Part shown: positions 41,019-49,030 of the stretch, piece by piece
How the letters are laid out: each line of letters begins with the position of its first letter
How positions within the stretch are numbered: the first letter of the stretch is position 1
NCBI GenBank assembly: GCA_963752965.1
Contig: CAVWAJ010000015.1
Location: forward strand, 62,001 to 126,000
Length of the DNA: 64,000 nt
From: QHXW01 sp963752965
GTDB taxonomy: Bacteria; Acidobacteriota; Terriglobia; Bryobacterales; Bryobacteraceae
Direction: 5' to 3'
Program-made: the position numbers and the translations under genes
Notes under the pieces: model-generated
The model's input: the letters and a program-made list of their open reading frames with translations, nothing else
Database searches by the model: none
What the model was told of the DNA's origin: nothing

Positions 41019-41744
41019 TCAACCTTGCAGTTCGCGCAGCGACGGGCCGTCGATGCTCACGGTGTGGCAGTAATGCCGGACTCGACTGAGCAGCGCGTCG
41101 ACCATCGATTTGTTGCCAAGGAAGTTGTGCCACTCGTCATAGACCAGATTGGTTGTAATGATCGTGGAATGGCAGTGGTACCGCTCCTCCATCAGTTTGA
41201 AAAAGATGTTGCCCTGCTCAGGCTTCAAGGTCAGATATCCAAATTCGTCGATCAGAAGTACGTCGAGGCGGGCAAGGCGTTTCAGGAGCTGCCGCGTGGA
41301 ACGGTCGGCCAGAGAGGCATACATCTCATCGAACAGATCCTGTGCGCGGATGAACTGGCAGCGGTAGCCGTTCTCTAGCGCTTTCAGCAGCAAGCCGCAC
41401 GCTATTCCCGTCTTGCCAACACCCGTTTTCCCGACCAGAACGATGTTTTCCGCCTTGGCGATGAACTCCAGTTCCGCAAACCCGCGAATCTGTTTGCGGT
41501 TCACGCCTGGTTGACGGGCGAAAGGGAACGTCTCCAGCGTCCAGCGCTCCGGTAGATTGGCGCGCCGGATGCGCCACTCCAGCGCGCCCTCCTGTTTCGC
41601 TTGCCACTGTGCGCGCACCAGGCGCGTGACGAAGTCCGAGTAGCTGATGTCGCCCTTATCGGCGGCGCGCAACTGTTCGTCATAGATCTCCAGGATGCGC
41701 CGCAGCTTGAGATTCTTCAGCAGTTGTTCCAGTTCTTCAGTCAT
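41019..41744 (-). CDS. istB: IstB-type AAA+ ATPase of the IS21-like element
   Basis: A 241-aa ATPase. I take ATG 41744, which overlaps the istA stop as ATGACTGA; ATG 41759 is also possible. The N-terminal IstB helix bundle (LKLRRILEIYDEQLRAADKG) is followed by Walker A ENIVLVGKTGVGKTGIACGL, Walker B LDVLLIDEFGYLTL and the sensor STIITTNLVYDEW. The GEFGYL-type signature differs in detail from the IstB at 8365-9150, so the two IS elements are distinct. It should bind target DNA and recruit IstA. Confidence 0.9.
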   Translation of the reverse strand: MTEELEQLLKNLKLRRILEIYDEQLRAADKGDISYSDFVTRLVRAQWQAKQEGALEWRIRRANLPERWTLETFPFARQPGVNRKQIRGFAELEFIAKAENIVLVGKTGVGKTGIACGLLLKALENGYRCQFIRAQDLFDEMYASLADRSTRQLLKRLARLDVLLIDEFGYLTLKPEQGNIFFKLMEERYHCHSTIITTNLVYDEWHNFLGNKSMVDALLSRVRHYCHTVSIDGPSLRELQG

Positions 41745-43140
41745 CGTCAGATTCCCCATCGAGCAGAAAGTACTCGCGCGTCACCCGGCGCAGGATCATC
41801 CGTTCCAGCCGGTCCAGATCGTAAAGACCGTAGCGGGCGGCCTCGCGCACGGCCCCCAGCAGCGGTTCCCGTGGATACTCCCGCACCAAGCGCAACAGTT
41901 GCCTCAGGGCAAGCGTGACCACCTTGCGGCTCCGTTGTTTCAACCCCAGGACATAATCGGCCAGTTCAGGGACGGCTGTGACGATGGCCTTTTCTTCGGG
42001 ATGAGGATCGGGACGCGCGTCTCTGTGGCCACGCGGCGGCCGGTGTTCGGTCAGCATCACTCGTTGGTGCTCGGCTTCGGCGATGCGGCGGTGCGTGACC
42101 AGGCGGCGGGCATCGAGTTGAATTTCGATCTTGCCCTTGGTCTCGCGCACCTCCACGCGGCGACCGATCCAGTCCACCGGGACCGAGTAGCGGTTGCTGT
42201 TCAGCGCGACATACCCTTCGATATCGACGAGTCGCTGATGGAGCCGGTAGACTTCCGGAATCCACGCCGGCAGCGGCTTCAGGTGCAGCCGCTCGACTGC
42301 GAACAGCTCACGGGGAACCGCGCGGACGTGTTTCTTGTAAGTCGAGTTGATCTTGTCGCACCACTCCCGCGCCCGCTGATTCAGATCCTCCCAACTGCTG
42401 AATGTGCGCCCGGCTAGGAAGTTTCCCTCGATAAAGCTGAACGGTCTCTCCACGCGCCCGGAACGGTTCGCATTCCCAATCGCGTGCGCCACAAACTGAA
42501 AGCCGAAACGTTCTCCAAAGGTGGCCATCTCCGGCACGGGCACCATGTCGCGTCCGCTGCCGCGCAGCACCACCACATGCGTGTTATCGATCATGACCCG
42601 GCCTGTGGCGCCACCCATGTAACGCAGCGCATCTGTAAGAAATACCTTGCAGTCGAAACGCCGGAAGGTGGGGTAGCACTGGAAGAACAGCATTCGCGAA
42701 TAGCACAGCACCGCCGACGCGGTCTGCACCCTGCGCTTCCTGCCGGCCAGTTCGAGATCGTGGGGAGAAGTGTCATGCTGAAGCTCCTCGCCGGGCGCAA
42801 AATCATACTGGCCCGCTGGCGTCGGCGGTTCGTACCCGATTCCGTGCCGCCGACAGAACGCCGTTAGTGCCGCATACGACAACTCTGCGCCGCCGGAGGC
42901 CACCAACTCCTCATGGACTCGCACGAGATTCCCCTTGCACTGCTCGAAAAGCTCCAGGATCTGTTGCCGGTAAGGTTCGGCTTTCTCCGGCCGCTGCAAC
43001 TCCGGCACGGCGGTGGAGTTCGATCGCAGCACTTTGCGTACCGCCACGCGCGAGATTCCCAGCACCCGCGCTATCTCCCGTTTGCTCACTCCCTGTGCCT
43101 GTAGTTCCAGAATCGTGGTGCGTTGCGCTTGACTCAACAT
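41737..43140 (-). CDS. istA: IstA-type transposase of the IS21-like element
   Basis: A 467-aa DDE transposase. The start ATG 43140 has GAAGGA upstream (AGAAGGAACCGC). The N-terminal HTH is QAQGVSKREIARVLGISRVA. Core residues: Asp in ELQHDTSPHDLEL, Asp in GRVMIDNTHVVVLRGSG and Glu in GRVERPFSFIEGNFLAG. The C-terminal part has YVALNSNRYSVPVDWIGRRV, the usual target-side beta region. Its first 77 codons overlap the ParB-like frame in another reading frame, an unusually long overlap. Confidence 0.9.
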   Translation of the reverse strand: MLSQAQRTTILELQAQGVSKREIARVLGISRVAVRKVLRSNSTAVPELQRPEKAEPYRQQILELFEQCKGNLVRVHEELVASGGAELSYAALTAFCRRHGIGYEPPTPAGQYDFAPGEELQHDTSPHDLELAGRKRRVQTASAVLCYSRMLFFQCYPTFRRFDCKVFLTDALRYMGGATGRVMIDNTHVVVLRGSGRDMVPVPEMATFGERFGFQFVAHAIGNANRSGRVERPFSFIEGNFLAGRTFSSWEDLNQRAREWCDKINSTYKKHVRAVPRELFAVERLHLKPLPAWIPEVYRLHQRLVDIEGYVALNSNRYSVPVDWIGRRVEVRETKGKIEIQLDARRLVTHRRIAEAEHQRVMLTEHRPPRGHRDARPDPHPEEKAIVTAVPELADYVLGLKQRSRKVVTLALRQLLRLVREYPREPLLGAVREAARYGLYDLDRLERMILRRVTREYFLLDGESDDD

Positions 43141-44017
43141 GCGGTTCCTTCTCCGGTGGGATGCCTTCGTCTATGCGATGGAGTTGCTTCTGAATGTGAT
43201 GGATCTGACGCCGCGCGGCTTCGCATTGCTGGCGATCCAACTCCGTGGCCGCTGCACCCGCCAGCCGGCGGTGCGCGCGGCTCACAATCGCCGCCACCAT
43301 TTCCAGATTGCGTAACAGTTCGGCGCCGGTCCCGCCTGGGCCTTGCTCCCGCGCTTGCCGTTGCGCTTTGAAAAACAGGTCGGGAGCATCCAGAATGCGT
43401 TGGCGGATCGCGGGCGAACCCTTGCGCCACGCGGAATACAGTTGGCCGGCTTCACGCGTGTGGCAGCGATGCTGGGCGAAAACCGCCGCCATCCGCTGGC
43501 AATCCTCCAGGCTTTGGCGCGCCACGGGCACCAGAAACTTCAACGCCACCTGCGCCGGGATTTTGCCCTCGCGCACCTGCTGTTGGATCGCTTCCGGCAG
43601 AACCTCCACCAGCGCCAGTCGCCGTGACACCCAGCTCACGCTGCGATCGAACCGGCGCGCCAGTTCATCGAGGCTGTAGCCGAAGCGCTGCTCCAACTCC
43701 GCCAGCAGCCAGCCCACCTCCAGCGCGGTCTCGCGTTCGGACAAACGCAGCGAGCGGTCGAGCAGCACGGCCGCGGCCTCGCTCATCGGCCACACCACCA
43801 CTTCCACCACGTCCCGGCCCAGTTGCTCGAGCGCCGCAATCCGCTTATAACCGTCGATCACCACATAGCGGTCTGCCTGGCCTTCGGCGGCTACTACCAC
43901 GATGGGCGTTTGCTGCCCAGTGTCGGCTACCGACGCTAGCAATCGCCGCTGTCGCGCCGGATGGCGCACGCGCAAATGCTCCCAACGCCGGGCGAGCTGA
44001 TGAAACTCTAGTTGCAT
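42911..44017 (-). CDS. ParB-like protein encoded within an IS21-like element
   Basis: A 368-aa protein. Residues about 1-95 resemble the ParB/Srx N-terminal domain: LLASVADTGQQTPIVVVAAE, then RYVVIDGYKRIAALEQLGRD, in which GYKRIAA parallels the GxxRxxA CTP-binding box of ParB. A central HTH follows: GYSLDELARRFDRSVSWVSR, RLALVEVLPEAIQQQVREGK and IPAQVALKFLVPVAR. Helices to about residue 290 come next. The last 77 residues (HVESSATHHDSG onward) are low complexity and read over istA in another frame. In canonical ParB this architecture loads a DNA clamp at parS sites. Here it sits between a Cys-cluster gene and istA, suggesting a role in target choice, end binding or expression. Confidence 0.75.
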   Translation of the reverse strand: MQLEFHQLARRWEHLRVRHPARQRRLLASVADTGQQTPIVVVAAEGQADRYVVIDGYKRIAALEQLGRDVVEVVVWPMSEAAAVLLDRSLRLSERETALEVGWLLAELEQRFGYSLDELARRFDRSVSWVSRRLALVEVLPEAIQQQVREGKIPAQVALKFLVPVARQSLEDCQRMAAVFAQHRCHTREAGQLYSAWRKGSPAIRQRILDAPDLFFKAQRQAREQGPGGTGAELLRNLEMVAAIVSRAHRRLAGAAATELDRQQCEAARRQIHHIQKQLHRIDEGIPPEKEPHVESSATHHDSGTTGTGSEQTGDSAGAGNLARGGTQSAAIELHRRAGVAAAGESRTLPATDPGAFRAVQGESRASP

Positions 44018-44067
44018 CGACAGGCCGAATGTAAGGGAAATTTTGCGAGGCGATCAATATGTCCGGA

Positions 44068-44558
44068 TTAAACGCGCGCCTGCTTCCAGCGCCGCTCCCG
44101 CTCCACGACTCGTTCCAGCGCGCGTCGGCATGCATGCGAACAGAAGCGCTGCAATGGACTTCGCCGTTGGAATGTGAATCGCTCGTAGCACCCAGGCCGG
44201 TCACAGATGTGCTCGAAAAAAAATGTTCCTGAGTGATTACCCTCGCGGCCTCGTTAACTCCCTGCTCTACTGCTTTCCGGCTCTTGACGCGCTCCCGGTA
44301 ACGGCGGCTTTGGCGGTTGCGTTTCTCTTGGCCCGTCGCCGTTTCCCGGTATCGTTGCTGCGCCTTCCACCGCGACCACTTGCGCGCCTCCTTGCGGCAG
44401 CGCTCACTGCAATACCGCTGGCGCGGTTGCTGCGGATGAAAGCCCTGCTCGCACCCCTTCAGCAGACAGAACCGTGCACGCGGTCGGCGGGCCCGGCGTT
44501 TCCGCCGCCCCGCTGATTGATTTTTGCGCGGACGTGTAGGACTCTCGGGAGGGCCCAT
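44068..44558 (-). CDS. Cys-cluster (zinc-finger-like) protein, two modules joined across a T8 slippery run
   Basis: From ATG 44558 a basic protein has a first cluster C31-x4-C36-x13-C50-x3-C54 (RARFCLLKGCEQGFHPQQPR, then QRYCSERCRKEA), and a long basic helix. At 44216-44223 a run of eight T on the coding strand places T-TTT-TTT in the zero frame. In the -1 frame a second cluster of the same kind follows: EHICDRPGCYERFTFQRRSP, LQRFCSHACRRALERVVERE, ending at TAA 44068. Without a shift the first frame runs to 43845 with meaningless content. Either programmed -1 frameshifting, or an indel in the run, joins the halves. The modules resemble small treble-clef DNA-binding fingers. Confidence 0.6.
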
Positions 44559-44716
44559 GGGAGGTGGCTACTCCCAGAAGCTCTTGCCCTGGAGGGGAAT
44601 GCAGTCCTCTCCGGGGCCCAGTAAACCTCCGGCTCACAGCAGAATCAACACTCTAGCCCAAATGAAATCAGCTTGGAACTGAGACCAGATGGCGGGTGTC
44701 CTAAAGTGAGGTAGGG

Positions 44717-45694
44717 ATGATAGGCGAAATCGCGCGCAAACCGGTCGTCGCGGCAGTTTCGTTGTGCGCGATTTTCCTCTGCGCTTGGATCGTCTTCATC
44801 GACTTAAAGAATCCGCCGGTCGACCGAAGGATCTCGAATGTCGCCTTGAGCAGTTCAGGCAGGTGGCTTGCCGCCGGTACCGCCCAGGCAAACATCACGG
44901 TTTGGGATCAGATGCGCTTGGATGACCCGCGGCAGTTCGCATTCCCGCGCGGTCCCTTAAATGATCTTCAATTCAGCCCCGATGAACACACACTCGCTAT
45001 CGCCTCACGCGATCTGGGAACCTACGATCTGTCACAATCGGCCGCTCCGCGCCTTCTCCGTTCCGATCACGAAAACTACGGAACCGTGCGATTCACCCGC
45101 AACGGCAAAATCCTCCTGGTCATCACAGCCGCCGAGATAATCGAAACACTCGACGCCCGCTCCGGTGCGCGACGCCTCAAAATATGTTGCTCCACAATTT
45201 ACGGAGAGGTCGCTCTCAGCCCGGATGAACAAACCATCGCCAACGCCGGCCACTGGCCCAGCCTCTGGGACGCCCGTTCCGGACAACTCATCGCGCACTT
45301 GACCGCAAACCGTGAGTTCCTCACCTTTCGCCCCATCGTGTTCGACGCCGCCCGAAACGCTCTCCTCATGGGATCTCAAAACGGCCGCGTATATGCGTGG
45401 GATCTGAAAACAAAGCGCCGGACAGCCGTGTCGCCGGCACAGCATGACTACGTCGATGTCTTAGCCGTTTCCGCCAACGGATGGGTGGTCTTTGCCGCAT
45501 TCGGCAAGGAACTGCAACTCTGGAATCCTGATACCGGCCAGCGGCGGTCTCTGCCAGCAGCACGACCCACCAGCAATCTGGCCCTTGGCCCGGATGGCAC
45601 CTCGATCATCTTCGGAACTGCGGACGGCACCATCGAGTACTGGGACCTAAGGACAGAACAACGTCTTCGCTCAATGAGGATTCCGGGGGCGTAA
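44717..45694 (+). CDS. Membrane-anchored WD40-repeat protein
   Basis: A 325-aa protein with an N-terminal transmembrane helix (VVAAVSLCAIFLCAWIVFID), probably leaving the rest outside the cytoplasm. The remainder is a beta-propeller of WD40-like blades: GRWLAAGTAQANITVWDQMR, LNDLQFSPDEHTLAIASRDL, EVALSPDEQTIANAGHWPSL and TSIIFGTADGTIEYWDLRTE. Six to seven blades fit the length. WD40 propellers are scaffolds; no enzymatic domain is fused. Upstream is a short gap to the IS21-like element, so the gene could have lost an upstream partner. Function cannot be assigned. Confidence 0.7.
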   Translation: MIGEIARKPVVAAVSLCAIFLCAWIVFIDLKNPPVDRRISNVALSSSGRWLAAGTAQANITVWDQMRLDDPRQFAFPRGPLNDLQFSPDEHTLAIASRDLGTYDLSQSAAPRLLRSDHENYGTVRFTRNGKILLVITAAEIIETLDARSGARRLKICCSTIYGEVALSPDEQTIANAGHWPSLWDARSGQLIAHLTANREFLTFRPIVFDAARNALLMGSQNGRVYAWDLKTKRRTAVSPAQHDYVDVLAVSANGWVVFAAFGKELQLWNPDTGQRRSLPAARPTSNLALGPDGTSIIFGTADGTIEYWDLRTEQRLRSMRIPGA

Positions 45695-46236
45695 CCGCCA
45701 TCATCAGACCGTCAGCCGGCCATCGCTGGCTCATTTTTGGAAAGCACGGGTGGGTTACTTCTGGAAAGCGCCGAAGAAGGCGCCGTGCAACCATCGTGCA
45801 GCCACCTCAGCCGTAGACCTTGCCACTGGTTACCACACCGCCTAATATCGATGTTGCAGAATCAGCTATTTACCGCTGTTATTTCCGGTAGGTGCTTTGC
45901 GCCGGCACGGCGGCAAAATCCAAACAGCTACGCGGCGCGGGGAAACCACGGTCGCCGGGGCTGAACTCGACGGCTAGTTCACCGCCTATTGCCCATGCGG
46001 TGGTCCTTAGGAGCCGCCAACCTCCGTCGCTGTGCCGGCCGCCATTAAAGCATGCATTGAAGACGTCCAGCAACATGGCCCCCAACGCTCGAAGACCCAC
46101 GACTCTTTTGGACGGCCAACAGGTCTGTCAGCTTCTTCAGGCGCCCCTTGGCGTCGATTGTCATCGTGCTCCCGCGGCGCGCGGAGTGGCGGCTTTGCGT
46201 TCTTGGAGTTCGCGGAGTTTCGCCGCGGTCTCCGCA
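45695..46236. other. Degraded region with orphan repeat
   Basis: At 45733-45761 two copies of a TTxTGGAAAGC motif stand close together (CATTTTTGGAAAGC, TACTTCTGGAAAGC), like an isolated IS end. Frames on both strands are broken; I cannot support a gene. Confidence 0.35.
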
Positions 46237-46581
46237 ACCCTCATCGATAAGAACGGCACGTTCGTGGTGCCTCCCCGGTTCGATGGCGTCGGCGACTTCT
46301 CAGAGGACCTTGCCAGCTTCGAGAGCCGGACCTGGCCGGACGGCCCGGCCTTCTTATACGTGAGCACCCACGGATTCATTGATCGAACAGGATCGGTCGT
46401 CATCCCGCCGACTTACGCGTGGGCACATCCGTTCAAGTTCGGCATCGCGAAGGCCGGCACGAAGCGGATCGACTGGCGCATCTATCCGCTCAGCTACTTG
46501 GTGCCCGCCGATCCCTACTATATGTCGTGGAAGTACATCGACCGGCGCGGGACGGCTGTCGCCCCGGGCGGGAGGGATTAG
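46237..46581 (+). pseudogene. WG-repeat protein fragment
   Basis: The last about 115 codons of an open frame read LIDKNGTFVVPPRFDGVGDF, HGFIDRTGSVVIPPTYAWAH and PFKFGIAKAG, the WG (KWG) repeat pattern, ending YIDRRGTAVAPGGRD. The part upstream in the same frame has no protein character, so the gene has lost its 5' end. WG-repeat proteins are often surface or envelope proteins of unknown role. Confidence 0.55.
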
Positions 46582-46620
46582 GTCCATCGAGCGCCGTCAG
46601 GCGTTCCGAGTTACAGGTAT

Positions 46621-46650
46621 TTGACATCTTAAAATGCGAAATGCTACTCT
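46621..46650 (+). promoter_or_regulatory. Candidate sigma70-type promoter of the rex operon
   Basis: TTGACA at 46621-46626 and TACTCT at 46645-46650 with 18-nt spacing, 50 nt upstream of the rex start. The -35 is consensus; the -10 is moderate. Confidence 0.5.
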
Positions 46651-46653
46651 GAA

Positions 46654-46687
46654 ATCGAGAGAGTTTTCTCGATAAAATTTTCTCGAT
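46654..46687 (+). promoter_or_regulatory. Candidate operator: palindrome plus direct repeat before rex
   Basis: ATCGAGA (46654-46660) and TCTCGAT (46667-46673) form a perfect 7-bp inverted repeat with a 6-nt spacer, and TCTCGAT recurs at 46681-46687 inside a repeated TTTTCTCGATAA. It lies between the candidate promoter and rex. It is not the usual Rex box (TTGTGAA-n4-TTCACAA), so either Rex here has other specificity or another factor binds. Confidence 0.5.
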
Positions 46688-46699
46688 AAGGCCGCTGTG

Positions 46700-47437
46700 A
46701 TGGAAAATCCAACACACGCAAGTCGCCGCCGAGCAATCGCCGAGGCGAGTCTGCGACGGTTGCCGACCTATCACCATCTGCTCGAGGAAATGATGATTGT
46801 CGGGGTTCCGTTTGTGTCTTGTGGCGGAATCGGCAGGGCGCTCAACCTGGATCCCACGCAGGTGCGCAAAGATATTGAAGCCACAGGCATTATCGGCAAA
46901 CCAAAGGTAGGATATCCGTTGCCGGCTTTAGTCCATTGGATTGAAGACTTTCTCGGCTGGAACAACACCAAGGAGGCCATCCTGGCGGGCGCTGGCAGCC
47001 TAGGCAGCGCGCTCTTGGGGTATCAAAAATTCCGCCAATTCGGGATTAACATTGCTGCGGCCTTTGACACAGACCCTGAGAAGTTCGGTGCCCTTATTTC
47101 TGGCAAATGGGTTCTGCCAATGGAACAACTGAGAGATTTCACCCACGAGAGGCACATCCACCTCGGCGTGATCGCGACACCGTCGTCGGCGGCTCAGTCG
47201 GTTGCGGACTTGATGGTGTCAGGGGGAATCCGAGCCATCTGGAATTTCGCTCCGGTTCACCTCCGCCTGCCGGATCTGGTGATCCTGCAGAACGAAGACC
47301 TGTATCCTTCTCTGGCCTCGCTTTCGTTCAAACTCGAGAAGCGAATGGTGGCAGAGCGCGACGCAGCTCTCGCGTCGGCTGTGAGCAACCCGCCAGCCGA
47401 CGTGCAGAACCCCGACCCGGACCGGAGCAACTCGTGA
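46700..47437 (+). CDS. rex: Redox-sensing transcriptional repressor Rex
   Basis: A 245-aa NADH/NAD+-sensing repressor. ATG 46700 or GTG 46697 are possible starts. The N-terminal winged helix shows ASLRRLPTYHHLLEEMMIVG, GGIGRALNLDPTQVRKDIEA and the wing IIGKPKVGYPL. The Rossmann fold carries EAILAGAGSLGSALLGYQKF (GxGxxG) and AAAFDTDPEKFG, and the domain-swap region is near ATPSSAAQSVADLMVSGGIR. It is longer than common Rex (about 210 aa) by a C-terminal tail. As first gene of the propionate/succinate operon, it probably senses NADH excess and relieves repression, autoregulating itself. The target set is inferred from position. Confidence 0.88.
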   Translation: MENPTHASRRRAIAEASLRRLPTYHHLLEEMMIVGVPFVSCGGIGRALNLDPTQVRKDIEATGIIGKPKVGYPLPALVHWIEDFLGWNNTKEAILAGAGSLGSALLGYQKFRQFGINIAAAFDTDPEKFGALISGKWVLPMEQLRDFTHERHIHLGVIATPSSAAQSVADLMVSGGIRAIWNFAPVHLRLPDLVILQNEDLYPSLASLSFKLEKRMVAERDAALASAVSNPPADVQNPDPDRSNS

Positions 47438-47491
47438 CGATTCGGACTCAGCGCAGAAGCTGGCCTGGAACGATTTGAAAGAAGAGGATTT

Positions 47492-48994
47492 ATGCCGAAG
47501 ACAATCGATGTTACGGAACTCATCCTGAGGGATGCGCATCAGAGCCTGATGGCCACGCGGATGGCCATGGAAGATATGGTTCCGGCGTGCGCCGATCTGG
47601 ACCAGGCGGGGTACTGGTCGGTGGAGTGCTGGGGCGGCGCCACTTTTGACTCTTGTATCCGGTTCCTCAACGAGGATCCTTGGGAGCGCCTGCGGACGTT
47701 TCGGAAATTGATGCCCAACACCCGGCTGCAAATGCTGCTGCGCGGGCAGAATCTGCTGGGATATAGGCACTACGAAGACACGGTAGTGGACCGGTTTGTG
47801 GAGAAATCCGCAGAAAACGGGATGGATGTCTTTCGCGTCTTCGATGCCCTGAACGACATCCGGAATGTTCGCCGCGCCGTGGCCGCCGTGCGGAAGACCG
47901 GCAAGCATGCCCAGGGCACGATCTGTTACACCGTCAGCCCTCTACATACGATCACGGGCTTCGTCGAGATGGCGGAGAAGCTACTCGATATCGGGTGCGA
48001 CTCCATCTGCATCAAGGACATGGCGGCGCTACTGAAGCCGCAACCGGCCTACGACATCGTCAAGAGCATCAAAGAGGCCTGTGGGGAGAGTACTCGGGTG
48101 CATGTCCACGTGCACGCCACCACGGGCGTCACCATGGTGAGCCTGATGAAGGCCATCGAGGCGGGCGCCGACTGCGTGGATACGGCTATCAGTTCCCTCA
48201 GCCTTGGGCCCGGGCACAATCCTACCGAGAGCCTGGTCGAGATGCTGGACGGCACCGGCTTCAATACGAAGCTCGACAAGGGAAGACTCTTGAAGATCAA
48301 AGATCACTTCAATAAGGTCCGGCCTCGTTACAAGGAATTCCTTTCGAATATCACGGGAGTGGAAACGGAGATTTTTGACAGCCAGATTCCGGGCGGCATG
48401 ATCTCCAACATGGAAAGCCAACTGAAGCAGCAGGGGGCGGCGGACCGCCTCAAGCAGGTGCTCGAAGAGGTGCCGAACGTCCGCCGGGACGCGGGATACC
48501 CGCCCCTGGTCACTCCGTCTAGCCAGATCGTTGGAACACAGGCGGTTTTCAACGTCATGATGGGCCGCTACAAAGTGCTGACCGGTGAATTTGCCGACCT
48601 GATGCTCGGATACTACGGCGAAACCATCGGGGTGCGCGACCAGAGGCTGGTCGAGCAGGCCGCCAAGCAGTCGAAGAAGAACCCGATCGACATACGCCCG
48701 GCCGACCTATTGAAGCCGGAATGGCAGGAACTCCGCACGGCAGCATTGGAATTGAACGGCTGCAACGGGTCGGACGAGGACGTCCTCACCTGCGCCATGT
48801 TTCCACAGGTAGCGCCAAAGTTTCTCGCCAACCGCGATCAAGGCCCCAAGAATCTTGGCAAGGACCCCAGTGCACCGCCGCCAGCCCCGGCGGCCCCGGT
48901 TGCGGAGAATGGCAAGGGTCCGGTGCGGGCGCCGATTTCATACGACGTGAAGCTGGATGGCAAGACGCACCGCGTGACGGTATCGCCCGCGTAA
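47492..48994 (+). CDS. Methylmalonyl-CoA carboxytransferase 5S-type subunit (pyruvate carboxyltransferase)
   Basis: A 500-aa carboxyltransferase of the pyruvate carboxylase B/OadA/5S family, which moves carboxyl between carboxybiotin and pyruvate to give oxaloacetate. Signs: VTELILRDAHQSLMATRMAM (metal Asp in RDAHQS), YWSVECWGGATFDSCIRFLN, LQMLLRGQNLLGYRHYEDTV, SICIKDMAALLKPQPAYDIV (metal-site Lys) and VHVHVHATTGVTMVSLMKAI (metal His). Size matches the Propionibacterium 5S subunit. The C-terminus, after a Pro/Ala linker, ends ISYDVKLDGKTHRVTVSPA, resembling the first strands of a biotin-carrier domain, but the biotinyl part is absent and is supplied by the separate carrier gene. The 12S gene follows after 36 nt. 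Confidence 0.85.
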   Translation: MPKTIDVTELILRDAHQSLMATRMAMEDMVPACADLDQAGYWSVECWGGATFDSCIRFLNEDPWERLRTFRKLMPNTRLQMLLRGQNLLGYRHYEDTVVDRFVEKSAENGMDVFRVFDALNDIRNVRRAVAAVRKTGKHAQGTICYTVSPLHTITGFVEMAEKLLDIGCDSICIKDMAALLKPQPAYDIVKSIKEACGESTRVHVHVHATTGVTMVSLMKAIEAGADCVDTAISSLSLGPGHNPTESLVEMLDGTGFNTKLDKGRLLKIKDHFNKVRPRYKEFLSNITGVETEIFDSQIPGGMISNMESQLKQQGAADRLKQVLEEVPNVRRDAGYPPLVTPSSQIVGTQAVFNVMMGRYKVLTGEFADLMLGYYGETIGVRDQRLVEQAAKQSKKNPIDIRPADLLKPEWQELRTAALELNGCNGSDEDVLTCAMFPQVAPKFLANRDQGPKNLGKDPSAPPPAPAAPVAENGKGPVRAPISYDVKLDGKTHRVTVSPA

Positions 48995-49030
48995 CGCGCC
49001 CGAGAGAACGAACAAAACGGAGCCGCAAAA

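Larger units (their letters stand above)
40674..44558 (-). mobile_element. IS21-like element with extra ParB-like and Cys-cluster genes (ends not resolved)
   Basis: Five co-directional genes: Cys-cluster protein, ParB-like protein, istA, istB and a small 110-aa gene. The coordinates give the gene block only. I could not find matching terminal repeats or a target duplication outside it. The istA-istB pair defines the IS21 family. The additional genes overlap or abut the transposition genes closely, so they look like functional parts of the element rather than passengers. Confidence 0.7.
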
